Shown: positions 1-5,371 of the stretch, piece after piece
How positions within the stretch are numbered: the stretch's first letter is position 1
Layout: each line of letters starts with the position of its first letter
Source of the DNA: an uncultured Lachnospiraceae bacterium
Lineage (GTDB): Bacteria > Bacillota_A > Clostridia > Lachnospirales > Lachnospiraceae
Length of the DNA stretch: 6,949 nucleotides
Direction: 5' to 3'
Assembly (NCBI GenBank): GCA_910587905.1
Contig: CAJUOF010000373.1
Location: forward strand, 1 to 6,949
Notes under the pieces: model-generated
The model's input: only the letters and a program-made list of their open reading frames with translations
Database searches by the model: none
Told to the model about the DNA's origin: nothing
Position numbers and translations under genes: made by a program

Positions 1-795
1 CATGGGACGGATGTGTGGGTGGGCAATGCCCAGACGCTGATCCAGGAGGGCAATGCCACCATCCAGACGGCTATCTGCACCCGCGACGACATTATGATTT
101 ATCTAATCGGGCAGGGGATAGAGGAAGGTCTTTCCTTTACCATCATGGAGTCGGTCCGGAAGGGGAAGGGGCTCAAGCCTGAATGGGAGACGGCCATGCG
201 GGAGGCGAACGTGCCGGAGTGGTACATTGAATCCTGCAAGAAGATCAAGTACATGTTCCCCAAGGCCCATGCGGCGGCATACGTGATGATGGCCTGGCGG
301 ATCGCCTACTGCAAGGTGTTCTATCCGCTGGCCTATTATGCATCCTTCTTCAGCATCCGGGCGTCGGGATTCTCCTACGAGCTCATGTGCCAGGGGAAGG
401 ACCGGCTGGAATACCACCTCCAGGATTATAAGAACCGCTCCGACAGCCTGTCCCAGAAGGAGCAGGGAACCCTCCGGGACATGCGGATCGTCCAGGAGAT
501 GTACGCCAGGGGCTTTGAATTCATGCCCCTGGACATTTACCGGGCGCAGGCCGACCGGTTCCGGATCATCGACGGGAAGCTGATGCCCTCGTTGAGTTCC
601 ATCGACGGGCTTGGCGGCAAGGCGGCGGAAGCCGTGGTGGAGGCGGTGAAGGCCGGGGAGCGTTTTCTGTCCCTGGAGGATTTCTGGCAGAAGACCAAGG
701 TGCCCAAGGGGACCATCGACCTGATGGCGGACATGGGGATTTTCGGGGATCTGCCGAAGACCAATCAGATCTCGCTGTTTGACCTGGCTTTATAA
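1..795 (+). CDS. polC: DNA polymerase III PolC, C-terminal part (5' truncated by window)
   Basis: The reading frame is open from base 1, so the gene starts before the window; 264 residues are visible, against roughly 1,400-1,500 for the whole protein. PolC is the replicative DNA polymerase of low-GC Gram-positive bacteria. The visible part matches the end of the polymerase domain: CRDDIMIYLI (about residues 27-36), IMESVRKGKGL (about 48-58), PEWYIESCKKIKYMFPKAHA (about 72-91) and the AYVMMAWRIAY segment after it. A helix-hairpin-helix-like DNA-binding region follows (IDGLGGKAAEAVVEA, about 202-216). The protein ends with QISLF at about 256-260, the short peptide by which PolC binds the sliding clamp. 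The stop is TAA at 793-795. The family call is firm; it is not DnaE, whose C-terminus carries OB-fold and other domains not seen here. The last codons overlap a promoter for the next gene. Confidence 0.96.
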   Translation, partial: HGTDVWVGNAQTLIQEGNATIQTAICTRDDIMIYLIGQGIEEGLSFTIMESVRKGKGLKPEWETAMREANVPEWYIESCKKIKYMFPKAHAAAYVMMAWRIAYCKVFYPLAYYASFFSIRASGFSYELMCQGKDRLEYHLQDYKNRSDSLSQKEQGTLRDMRIVQEMYARGFEFMPLDIYRAQADRFRIIDGKLMPSLSSIDGLGGKAAEAVVEAVKAGERFLSLEDFWQKTKVPKGTIDLMADMGIFGDLPKTNQISLFDLAL

Positions 796-808
796 GTTGT
801 GTTACAAT
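779..808 (+). promoter_or_regulatory. Predicted sigma-A promoter for the csoR-like gene
   Basis: TTGACC (779-784), an 18-nt spacer and TACAAT (803-808) form a good housekeeping promoter. It begins inside the last codons of polC. Transcription would begin near 815, giving a leader of about 31 nt to the ATG at 846, but only about 4 nt to the ATG at 819. No obvious operator palindrome was recognised here, although CsoR-family repressors often control their own promoter. Confidence 0.6.
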
Positions 809-845
809 AGATGGAAGGATGACTGAGGAAAGGACTGGGAGAAGG

Positions 846-1154
846 ATGGACTGTGGGAAGGAATGTGCAAGCTGCGGGAAGAGGAAGCATCGGGACGAAA
901 AGGAGTACAAGGATTTGATCCACCGTTTAAACCGGGTGGAGGGGCAGATCCGGGGGATCCGGGCCATGGTGGAGGAGGACCGCTACTGCGTGGACATCCT
1001 GACCCAGGTGCAGGCGGTGAGTTCCGCCCTGAATGCGTTCAGCCGGACGCTCCTGTCCAACCACATCAAGACCTGCGTGGTGGAGGATATCCGGGATGGC
1101 AAGGAGGAGTCTGTGGACGAGCTGTGCAAGACGATTCAGAGGTTGATGAAATAA
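846..1154 (+). CDS. csoR: CsoR/RcnR-family metal-sensing transcriptional repressor
   Basis: A 102-residue all-helical protein of the DUF156 (CsoR/RcnR/FrmR) family. Members bind operator DNA and release it when they bind Cu(I) or another effector. The typical core HRLNRVEGQIRGI is at residues 26-38. Cys48, His73 and Cys77 have the same 25- and 4-residue spacing as the Cu(I) ligands Cys36, His61 and Cys65 of Mycobacterium CsoR, and Tyr47 precedes the first Cys as in CsoR. This argues for copper rather than nickel/cobalt (RcnR) or formaldehyde (FrmR) sensing. The N-terminus adds Cys3, Cys7 and Cys10, and there is a further Cys94. I chose the ATG at 846 because GGGAG lies at 837-841 and the promoter predicts RNA starting near 815. 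An in-frame ATG at 819 would give 111 residues but has almost no leader. No copA or copZ gene lies next to it, so its targets are unknown. Confidence 0.88.
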   Translation: MDCGKECASCGKRKHRDEKEYKDLIHRLNRVEGQIRGIRAMVEEDRYCVDILTQVQAVSSALNAFSRTLLSNHIKTCVVEDIRDGKEESVDELCKTIQRLMK

Positions 1155-1205
1155 GCCCCCTCCGGCGGGATGCCTGGAAGCGATCGGAGGAAGCGGAAGT
1201 GGCTT
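1153..1205 (+). other. Intergenic inverted repeats after csoR (weak, no U-tract)
   Basis: CCTCCG (1159-1164) and CGGAGG (1185-1190) can pair, and an outer AAGCC/GGCTT pair surrounds them. The right arm is followed by a run of A rather than T, so this is not a convincing rightward terminator. csoR transcription may continue into the tRNA genes. The rest of 1155-1236 shows nothing else recognisable. Confidence 0.25.
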
Positions 1206-1236
1206 AAAAAAAGTTGAAGAAATTTTCAAAATTTCC

Positions 1237-1265
1237 TTGACAATATGAAAAATTTAGGCTATACT
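1237..1265 (+). promoter_or_regulatory. Strong sigma-A promoter of the tRNA pair
   Basis: TTGACA (1237-1242) matches the -35 consensus perfectly. A 17-nt spacer follows, then TATACT (1260-1265), five of six bases of the -10 consensus. It lies in an AT-rich stretch and ends 11 nt before the mature tRNA-Pro, so transcription should start near 1272 with a very short 5' leader for RNase P to remove. This is a typical stable-RNA promoter. Confidence 0.85.
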
Positions 1266-1276
1266 TACGAAGGTAT

Positions 1277-1350
1277 CGAGGCGTGGCTCAGTTTGGTAGA
1301 GCGCCGTGTTCGGGACGCGGAGGCCGCAAGTTCGAATCTTGTCGCCTCGA
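1277..1350 (+). tRNA. tRNA-Pro(CGG)
   Basis: A full cloverleaf can be drawn. The acceptor stem is CGAGGCG (1277-1283) with CGCCTCG (1343-1349), and the discriminator is A1350. The D stem is GCTC/GAGC with loop AGTTTGGTA. The anticodon stem is CCGTG/CGCGG (one G-U pair) with loop TTCGGGA, giving anticodon CGG, which reads the proline codon CCG. G follows the anticodon, as is usual in tRNA-Pro. The T arm is GCAAG-TTCGAAT-CTTGT. CCA is not encoded, so it must be added by the nucleotidyltransferase. Confidence 0.95.
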
Positions 1351-1374
1351 TTCTCCCTCATTTAACAGATACAT

Positions 1375-1446
1375 GGCCTGTTGGTCAAGGGGTTAAGACG
1401 CCGCCCTCTCACGGCGGAAACAGGGGTTCGATTCCCCTACAGGCTA
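1375..1446 (+). tRNA. tRNA-Glu(CTC)
   Basis: The acceptor stem is GGCCTGT (1375-1381) with ACAGGCT (1439-1445), the first pair being G-U, and the discriminator is A1446. The D stem is GTC/GAC. The anticodon stem is CCGCC/GGCGG with loop CTCTCAC, giving anticodon CTC, which reads GAG. The T arm is AGGGG-TTCGATT-CCCCT. CCA is not encoded. It lies 24 nt after tRNA-Pro and should be cut from the same transcript. Both tRNAs have C in the wobble position and read G-ending codons, which suits the G/C-rich third positions of the flanking genes. Confidence 0.95.
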
Positions 1447-1457
1447 CGAAAAGAAAG

Positions 1458-1492
1458 AGATTCGTGAACGGTTACGCTTGCGAATCTTTTTT
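1458..1492 (+). terminator. Intrinsic terminator after the tRNA pair
   Basis: AGATTCG (1458-1464) pairs perfectly with CGAATCT (1481-1487), and two or three weaker pairs can extend the stem inward. A run of six T (1487-1492) follows at once. It lies 11 nt after tRNA-Glu, so it should end the tRNA transcript before mscL. The AT-rich ACTATATAACAAT just after it (1493-1505) could supply a -10 element for mscL, but no good -35 element was seen. Confidence 0.88.
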
Positions 1493-1524
1493 ACTATATA
1501 ACAATGTGAAAGCAGGGAATCATT

Positions 1525-2022
1525 TTGGCAAAGAAGAAAAAAGGTATCATCGGCGAGTTTAAAGAATTTATTATGCGAGGAAATGTGATGGATCTGGCGG
1601 TGGCGGTGATCATCGGCGGCGCCTTTCAGAAGATTATTACATCCTTGACCAATGACATTATCATGCCTCTTGTGACTCTTGTGACAGGTGGAATTGATTT
1701 CAACAACTGGTTTATTGCTCTGGACGGAAGCAATTATGCCACTCTGGCAGAGGCACAGGCCGCGGGGGCGGCTACCTTTAATTACGGGGCGTTTATCACG
1801 GTGGTTCTAGATTTTCTCATTTTGGCGGCAATTATTTTTGCTATGGTAAAAGGGATGAATGTTCTGGCTGAGAAGACGCATAAAAAAGAAGAGAAGGAAC
1901 CGGAGGTCCCCGCCACAAAGAAGTGTCCTTATTGCCTGAGTGAGATTGCGGTGGAGGCTGTGCGGTGCCCCCATTGTACCTCTGAGCTGGACAGGCAGTC
2001 AGAAGAAAAAGCGGAAGGATAA
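1525..2022 (+). CDS. mscL: Large-conductance mechanosensitive channel MscL with C-terminal zinc ribbon
   Basis: MscL forms a pentameric pore that opens under membrane tension and lets solutes out after osmotic downshock. The N-terminal part is typical: EFKEFIMRGNVMDLAVAVIIG (residues 11-31) holds the amphipathic helix and the start of TM1, followed by GGAFQKIITSL and NDIIMP (43-48). A periplasmic loop covers about 55-87, and TM2 about 88-111. After a charged linker (KKEEKEPE) come Cys134-x2-Cys137 and Cys148-x2-Cys151 in the form CPYC...CPHC, a zinc ribbon in place of the C-terminal helix of E. coli MscL. Such tails occur in some other Firmicute MscL proteins. The 165 residues exceed the usual 130-150 because of this tail. 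The start is TTG at 1525, with AGGGA (1514-1518) 6 nt upstream; no in-frame ATG occurs before residue 17. Confidence 0.95.
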   Translation: MAKKKKGIIGEFKEFIMRGNVMDLAVAVIIGGAFQKIITSLTNDIIMPLVTLVTGGIDFNNWFIALDGSNYATLAEAQAAGAATFNYGAFITVVLDFLILAAIIFAMVKGMNVLAEKTHKKEEKEPEVPATKKCPYCLSEIAVEAVRCPHCTSELDRQSEEKAEG

Positions 2023-2083
2023 AGGAGAGACAGGTGCGGGCGGCAGAAAAGGCTGATCATATAAAGTAGAGGGAGAACAAGCA

Positions 2084-3130
2084 ATGGTAGTGCCTGTGTT
2101 GTTGTTTATTGTTGGGCTGCTCCTGCTGATCAAGGGCGGCGATTGGTTTGTGGACGGGGCCACGGGAATCGCCCATCGGTTCCAGGTGCCGGAGCTTTTG
2201 ATCGGTGCGACGGTGGTATCGATCGGAACGACGCTGCCGGAGGTGATGGTATCTGCAACTTCTGCGGTGGGGGGCCATGGAGAGATTGCTTATGGGAATG
2301 CCATCGGTTCCATTATCTGTAATACGGCATTGATTGCCGCTTTGACCATTGCCATAAGGCCGTCAGGAGTCAATCGGAAAACTCTTCGGACTCCGGTTGC
2401 CTTTTTCTTTACGGCTGCCGTTTTTTATGCGCTGACTGCCTATATTTCCGGACATTTTAGCCGTTTGGCGGGGATACTCTTACTGTTGATCTTTTTTGTT
2501 TACATGGGGACCACGATCATGCAGGCCAGGAAGGGGAGTGGGCAGCCGACGGAGGTGGAACTGATTTTGCAGGCGGCCAGTCTTTCTGAAAAAGAGAAGG
2601 TTTCTCATCAAGAGGCCGGCGGGAAAGGGAACGCAGATGGAGAAAGGGCAGCAGAGGGTTCCATGGGAAAGGACATCCTACTTTTGGTGGTGGGAGCAGT
2701 TCTCATTGCTGTGGGGGCGAAGCTTTTGGTAGATAATGGGACATTGATTGCTCAGGCTCTTGGTGTGCCGGAGTCGGTAATCGCCCTGACCTTTGTAGCT
2801 TTGGGGACTTCTTTGCCGGAACTGGTGACAGCGATTACCTCCCTGGTCAAGGGGCACGGTGCCCTTTCCCTGGGAAATGTGATCGGAGCAAATCTTTTTA
2901 ATTTGGTCCTGGTCAGTGGCCTTTCCATTACATTGGCACCCTTTGACATCCCTCAAAGTGCTGTGATAGCCGGACGTAATGCCTCTCTGGTGTTGGATCT
3001 TCCGGTCATGCTTTTTGTCATGCTGTTCTTAACGGTTCCTGCGCTCTTGAGAGAAAAGCTGACTAGATTACAGGGAATCCTGCTTCTCCTGGTGTATGGG
3101 GGATTCTGTACGATTCAGTTCATGCTCTGA
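2084..3130 (+). CDS. CaxA/YrbG-type Na+/Ca2+ (cation/Ca2+) antiporter
   Basis: A 348-residue inner-membrane protein of the Ca2+/cation antiporter superfamily, which usually moves Ca2+ out of the cell in exchange for Na+ or H+. It has the two inverted alpha repeats of the family. Alpha-1 spans about residues 41-80, with GTTLPE (48-53) and GNAIGSIICN (71-80). Alpha-2 spans about 234-273, with GTSLPE (241-246) and GNVIGANLFN (264-273). Glu53 and Glu246 are the expected ion-binding acidic residues. About ten hydrophobic segments flank a hydrophilic loop near 148-200, rich in Glu, Lys and Gly. The ATG at 2084 follows AGGGAG (2070-2075) with 8-nt spacing. It lies 61 nt after mscL with no terminator between, so the two may be co-transcribed. 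The ion actually carried is inferred from the family. The hydrophilic loop is the least conserved-looking part. Confidence 0.9.
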   Translation: MVVPVLLFIVGLLLLIKGGDWFVDGATGIAHRFQVPELLIGATVVSIGTTLPEVMVSATSAVGGHGEIAYGNAIGSIICNTALIAALTIAIRPSGVNRKTLRTPVAFFFTAAVFYALTAYISGHFSRLAGILLLLIFFVYMGTTIMQARKGSGQPTEVELILQAASLSEKEKVSHQEAGGKGNADGERAAEGSMGKDILLLVVGAVLIAVGAKLLVDNGTLIAQALGVPESVIALTFVALGTSLPELVTAITSLVKGHGALSLGNVIGANLFNLVLVSGLSITLAPFDIPQSAVIAGRNASLVLDLPVMLFVMLFLTVPALLREKLTRLQGILLLLVYGGFCTIQFML

Positions 3131-3146
3131 GAAGAAACACTGTAGA

Positions 3147-3191
3147 AAACAAGAACCTCCTCTGTCTGGGAAACGGAGGAGGTTCTTGTTT
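3147..3191. terminator. Bidirectional hairpin terminator between convergent genes
   Basis: Bases 3147-3164 pair with 3174-3191 in an 18-bp stem with one T-G pair (3163/3175), and the loop is 9 nt. The stem has A-rich outer ends and a G/C-rich core. It lies 16 nt after the exchanger stop and 30 nt beyond the stop of the minus-strand lipoprotein gene, so it can serve both. The T-tracts are broken (TTCTTGTTT on plus, GTTTTC on minus) and form partly from the stem itself. Confidence 0.82.
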
Positions 3192-3221
3192 CTGGAACAA
3201 TCAAATTACAGGAGACGGAAA

Positions 3222-4319
3222 TTACGGTTGGCCGGTCTTTGCTTTTTCTGCGTATTCCGTGTTGATCAGGTCGGCATAGGGGACTTTTTCGGAGAGCTCT
3301 CCGGCTTCCGTCAGGATATCCTGCAGCAGGTTAAAACTCTCTTCGGAGAAGACCAGGTCCTCCTTCCAGGTATCCTGGGAAAGATAGCGTTCCACGATGG
3401 TGGCGATGGTACTCTCCTCCGTCTCCTCGAACTGTGGCTTGATGACGGCGGCGATCTCTTCGGCGGTGTGGCTGTTCACATAATCCAAGCCTTTCTGGAT
3501 GGCGTTGGTGAAGCCCTGGATCACGTCGGTGTGCTCTTCGTAGTAGCTCTTCTTTGCGCAGTAGGCCGTGTAGGGCACGTAGCCGGAGTCCACGCCCAGG
3601 GAGGCCACCACGGTCCCGGAGCCTTCCAGTTCGATCTTGGTGGCGAAGGGCTCAAATTCCACCGTGTAGTCGGCGTCCCCCTCCATGAAGGCGGCGGCCG
3701 TCAGGCCGAAATCGATGCTCTGGTCGATGGAGAGATCCGTCTTCGGATTGATGCCGTTCTGCTTTAAAATGTACTCGAATACCATTTCCGGCATACCGCC
3801 GGCCCGGCCGCCCAGGACGTTCTTCCCTTTTAAATCTTCCCATTTAAAATCTTCATCCGCTTCCCTTCCGACTAAAAAGTTTCCGGCCCGCTGGGTGAGC
3901 TGGGCGAAGTTGACGGCGTAATCGGAATTCCCCTCGGCGTAGACGTAGATGCTGGCCTCGGAGCCCATGAAGCCGATGTCGGCTCCGTCTGAGATCAGGG
4001 CGGTCATGACTTTGTCGGCGCCGGCACTGTTGATCAGGGTCAGGTCGATGCCCTCCTCCTCAAAGTATCCCAGCTCGATGGCTGCATACTGGGGGGCGTA
4101 GAAGATGGAATGGGCCACCTCACTGAGGGTGACCGGGGTCAGGGTCCGGCCTTCGGCTGTCTCGGGAGTTTCCGCGCCGCCTGCCGTTTCCGCGGGCTTT
4201 TCTCCTTCCGGTGTCTTTTTGTCTGAGGATTTTTCCCCGCATCCTGCGAGAGCCCCGAGAAGCAGGAGGGCGGACAGGGCGAGGCAGAGAAGCCGTTTCA
4301 TATAGGTTTTCGTGTTCAA
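3222..4319 (-). CDS. NMT1/THI5-like ABC-transporter substrate-binding lipoprotein
   Basis: A 365-residue exported lipoprotein of the SsuA/TauA/ThiY-like (NMT1/THI5) group, which captures small organic molecules for an ABC importer at the outer membrane face. Residues 7-27 are a lipoprotein signal peptide: MKRLL, a hydrophobic core and the lipobox LAGC with Cys27. A low-complexity linker rich in Glu, Pro, Thr and Lys runs to about residue 60. Family features follow: SIFYAPQYAAIELGYFEEEG with IDLTL, GADKVMTALISDGADIGF, and WEDLKGKNVLGGRAGGMPE. The start is TTG at 4319, with AAAAGGAG (4337-4330) 10 nt upstream. The ATG at 4301 lacks such a site but would leave the signal peptide intact. No permease or ATPase gene is adjacent: downstream is the convergent exchanger and upstream the divergent mrp operon. 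The substrate cannot be told; pyrimidine precursors, sulfonates and related compounds are all possible for the family. It lacks the Cys-rich CCCFC motif of eukaryotic THI5 enzymes. Confidence 0.9.
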   Translation of the reverse strand: MNTKTYMKRLLCLALSALLLLGALAGCGEKSSDKKTPEGEKPAETAGGAETPETAEGRTLTPVTLSEVAHSIFYAPQYAAIELGYFEEEGIDLTLINSAGADKVMTALISDGADIGFMGSEASIYVYAEGNSDYAVNFAQLTQRAGNFLVGREADEDFKWEDLKGKNVLGGRAGGMPEMVFEYILKQNGINPKTDLSIDQSIDFGLTAAAFMEGDADYTVEFEPFATKIELEGSGTVVASLGVDSGYVPYTAYCAKKSYYEEHTDVIQGFTNAIQKGLDYVNSHTAEEIAAVIKPQFEETEESTIATIVERYLSQDTWKEDLVFSEESFNLLQDILTEAGELSEKVPYADLINTEYAEKAKTGQP

Positions 4320-4352
4320 GGGATGAGTGCTCCTTTTGGTCTGTTTACTGGT

Positions 4353-4382
4353 ATAGTATGGGGGATGGGAGGGGAGTGTGAG
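4353..4382 (-). promoter_or_regulatory. Possible promoter for the substrate-binding lipoprotein gene
   Basis: On the minus strand CTCACA (4382-4377), an 18-nt spacer and TACTAT (4358-4353) each match four of six consensus bases. Transcription would start near 4346, just before the AAAAGGAG ribosome-binding site. The match is weak, and the spacer is an unusually C-rich run on the minus strand. Confidence 0.35.
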
Positions 4383-4420
4383 TTTTCGGGGCAGGCAAAA
4401 ATTTCGTCAGTATATTAAAA

Positions 4421-4446
4421 ATTTTCCGGGCTGACGGCCGGGAAAT
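4421..4446. repeat. Inverted repeat in the divergent intergenic region
   Basis: ATTTTCCGG (4421-4429) pairs with CCGGGAAAT (4438-4446), nine pairs including one T-G, around an 8-nt centre GCTGACGG. A second, longer-spaced repeat, CGTCAG (4405-4410) and CTGACG (4431-4436), overlaps it. On the minus strand the first stem is followed by TTTTTAATATA and resembles an intrinsic terminator. It also lies between the two divergent promoters, where an operator would be expected. The sequence does not decide between these roles. Confidence 0.45.
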
Positions 4447-4460
4447 CGGAGAAATTGTTC

Positions 4461-4489
4461 TTGTATTTTTGCAAAAATGGGTTTATACT
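4461..4489 (+). promoter_or_regulatory. Predicted promoter of the mrp operon
   Basis: TTGTAT (4461-4466), a 17-nt spacer and TATACT (4484-4489). The -10 element matches five of six bases and the -35 element keeps TTG only. Transcription would start near 4496, leaving a leader of roughly 95 nt before mrpE. Confidence 0.55.
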
Positions 4490-4495
4490 CTATGG

Positions 4496-4592
4496 CGGGT
4501 GCGGGGAAAGGCGCACCAAAGCACGGGATCGTGCCGCTTGTCTGTTGCTGGCAGGAGTTGGTCCCGGCATTATGACAGGGGGATTGAGGAAG
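4496..4592 (+). promoter_or_regulatory. Hairpin-rich 5' leader of the mrp operon (candidate cis-regulatory RNA)
   Basis: Three hairpins follow one another. The first pairs GGTGCG (4498-4503) with CGCACC (4512-4517) around GGGAAAGG. The second pairs GCACG (4521-4525) with CGTGC (4530-4534) around GGAT. The third is two-tiered: CTTGTC (4537-4542) with GACAGG (4574-4579), and TGCTGG (4546-4551) with CCGGCA (4564-4569), each with one G-U pair. The third holds AGGAG (4553-4557) in its loop and reaches the purine run before mrpE, so it could affect translation start. I do not recognise a known riboswitch consensus. Regulation is inferred from structure and position only. Confidence 0.4.
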
Positions 4593-5060
4593 ATGTTTCT
4601 GCTGTTTCTGGGATTCTGGATTTTATTAAACGGAAGGTTCACATGGGAGATCTTTCTGTTCGGGCTGGGCGTTTCGGCAGCGGTGTACTGGTTTATCTGC
4701 CGTTTCATGGATTACAGCCTGCGGAAGGATCTTTTGTTGTTTAAAAATGCGGGGCTGTTTCTCTGGTTTTTGGGGGTCCTGCTCCGGGAGATCGCCAGGG
4801 CGAACCTGGGGGTGCTTAAGCTGATCCTGTCGCCAAAGTATGAGCCGGAGCCGGCCCTGGTCTATTTCAAGTCGGATCTGCGGACGGGGATCGGCAAGGT
4901 GCTCCTTGCCAATTCCATCACCCTGACGCCGGGGACCATCACGGTGTCTGTGGAGGGAAATGAGTTCTGTGTCCACTGTCTGGACAGGGAGATGGCCGAG
5001 GGCATTGAGGATTCGGTATTTGTTCATATTATAAGGAGAATGGAGGCGGGGAGGAAATGA
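4593..5060 (+). CDS. mrpE: Mrp/Mbh-type Na+/H+ antiporter subunit E (MnhE/MbhA family)
   Basis: A 155-residue membrane protein of the MNHE family, a small subunit of the multi-part Mrp antiporter that expels Na+ in exchange for H+. Hydrophobic segments lie at about residues 1-13, 20-36 and 50-66. A soluble C-terminal domain follows, with the family hallmark ANSITLTPGTITVSVEG near its start. Length and start fit the family (MFLLFLGFWILLNG). GAGGA (4586-4590) lies only 2 nt before this ATG; a G-rich run at 4578-4583 gives a second, better-spaced site. An in-frame ATG at 4572 (seven residues longer) and a TTG at 4584 are alternatives. The stop overlaps the mrpF start as ATGA, so the two genes are likely translationally coupled. 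Subunit E comes first here, as MbhA does in the archaeal Mbh operon, whereas Bacillus mrp begins with A. Confidence 0.93.
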   Translation: MFLLFLGFWILLNGRFTWEIFLFGLGVSAAVYWFICRFMDYSLRKDLLLFKNAGLFLWFLGVLLREIARANLGVLKLILSPKYEPEPALVYFKSDLRTGIGKVLLANSITLTPGTITVSVEGNEFCVHCLDREMAEGIEDSVFVHIIRRMEAGRK

Positions 5061-5371
5061 GCGCGGAGGTTGTCTATCAGGGAATCTTGATGGGATGCAT
5101 GGTGGTCCTGGCCGTCCTGATCCTTGCCGCCATCATCCGTTCCGTGCGGGGGCCGAAGACGGCGGACCGGATCATTGCGGTCAACATGATCGGCACCATG
5201 ACCATCGTCATCATCGCCATTTTGTCGGTATACCGGAAGGAGGATTATCTGGCGGACGTGTGTCTGATCTATGCCATGGTAAGCTTCCTGGCGGTGGTGG
5301 TGCTGACCAAGGTCTATACGGGCGTCTACCGGGAGCGGAAGGAACGGGAGAAGAGGGAGGAAAAGGAATGA
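5057..5371 (+). CDS. mrpF: Mrp/Mbh-type Na+/H+ antiporter subunit F (MnhF/MbhB family)
   Basis: A 104-residue protein with three membrane helices at about residues 7-28, 40-58 and 66-86, matching the small MrpF subunit. The family motif GPKTADRIIAVN lies at residues 32-43, between TM1 and TM2. The C-terminal 16 residues are almost all Arg, Lys and Glu and should lie in the cytoplasm. The ATG at 5057 overlaps the mrpE stop by 4 nt (ATGA), and GGGGAGG (5048-5054) lies just upstream at a short 2-nt spacing. Its own stop overlaps the next start in the same way. MrpF is required for assembly and activity of Mrp complexes in Bacillus; that role is known from the family and not shown here. Confidence 0.94.
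   Translation: MSAEVVYQGILMGCMVVLAVLILAAIIRSVRGPKTADRIIAVNMIGTMTIVIIAILSVYRKEDYLADVCLIYAMVSFLAVVVLTKVYTGVYRERKEREKREEKE

Noticed and set aside
1153..1205. Intrinsic terminator for csoR.
   Set aside because: The stem is short with a 20-nt loop and is followed by A rather than T, so it is listed only as weak inverted repeats.
1375..1446. tRNA-Glu as an attachment site for an integrated element.
   Set aside because: I found no copy of the tRNA 3' end further along the window and no integrase gene.
1245..1562. A 105-codon open frame on the plus strand.
   Set aside because: It runs through the tRNA promoter, both tRNA genes and their terminator, and has no protein-like features.
3096..3767. A 223-codon plus-strand open frame opposite the lipoprotein gene.
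   Set aside because: It crosses the hairpin terminator and reads the complement of a well-supported minus-strand gene; its Gly/His/Val-rich composition is that of a shadow frame.
4492..4575. A 27-codon reading frame in the mrp leader whose TGA overlaps an in-frame alternative mrpE ATG at 4572, resembling a translationally coupled leader peptide.
   Set aside because: Its ATG lies only 3 nt after the predicted -10 element, upstream of the expected transcript start, and it has no Shine-Dalgarno site. It would stand only if transcription starts further upstream.
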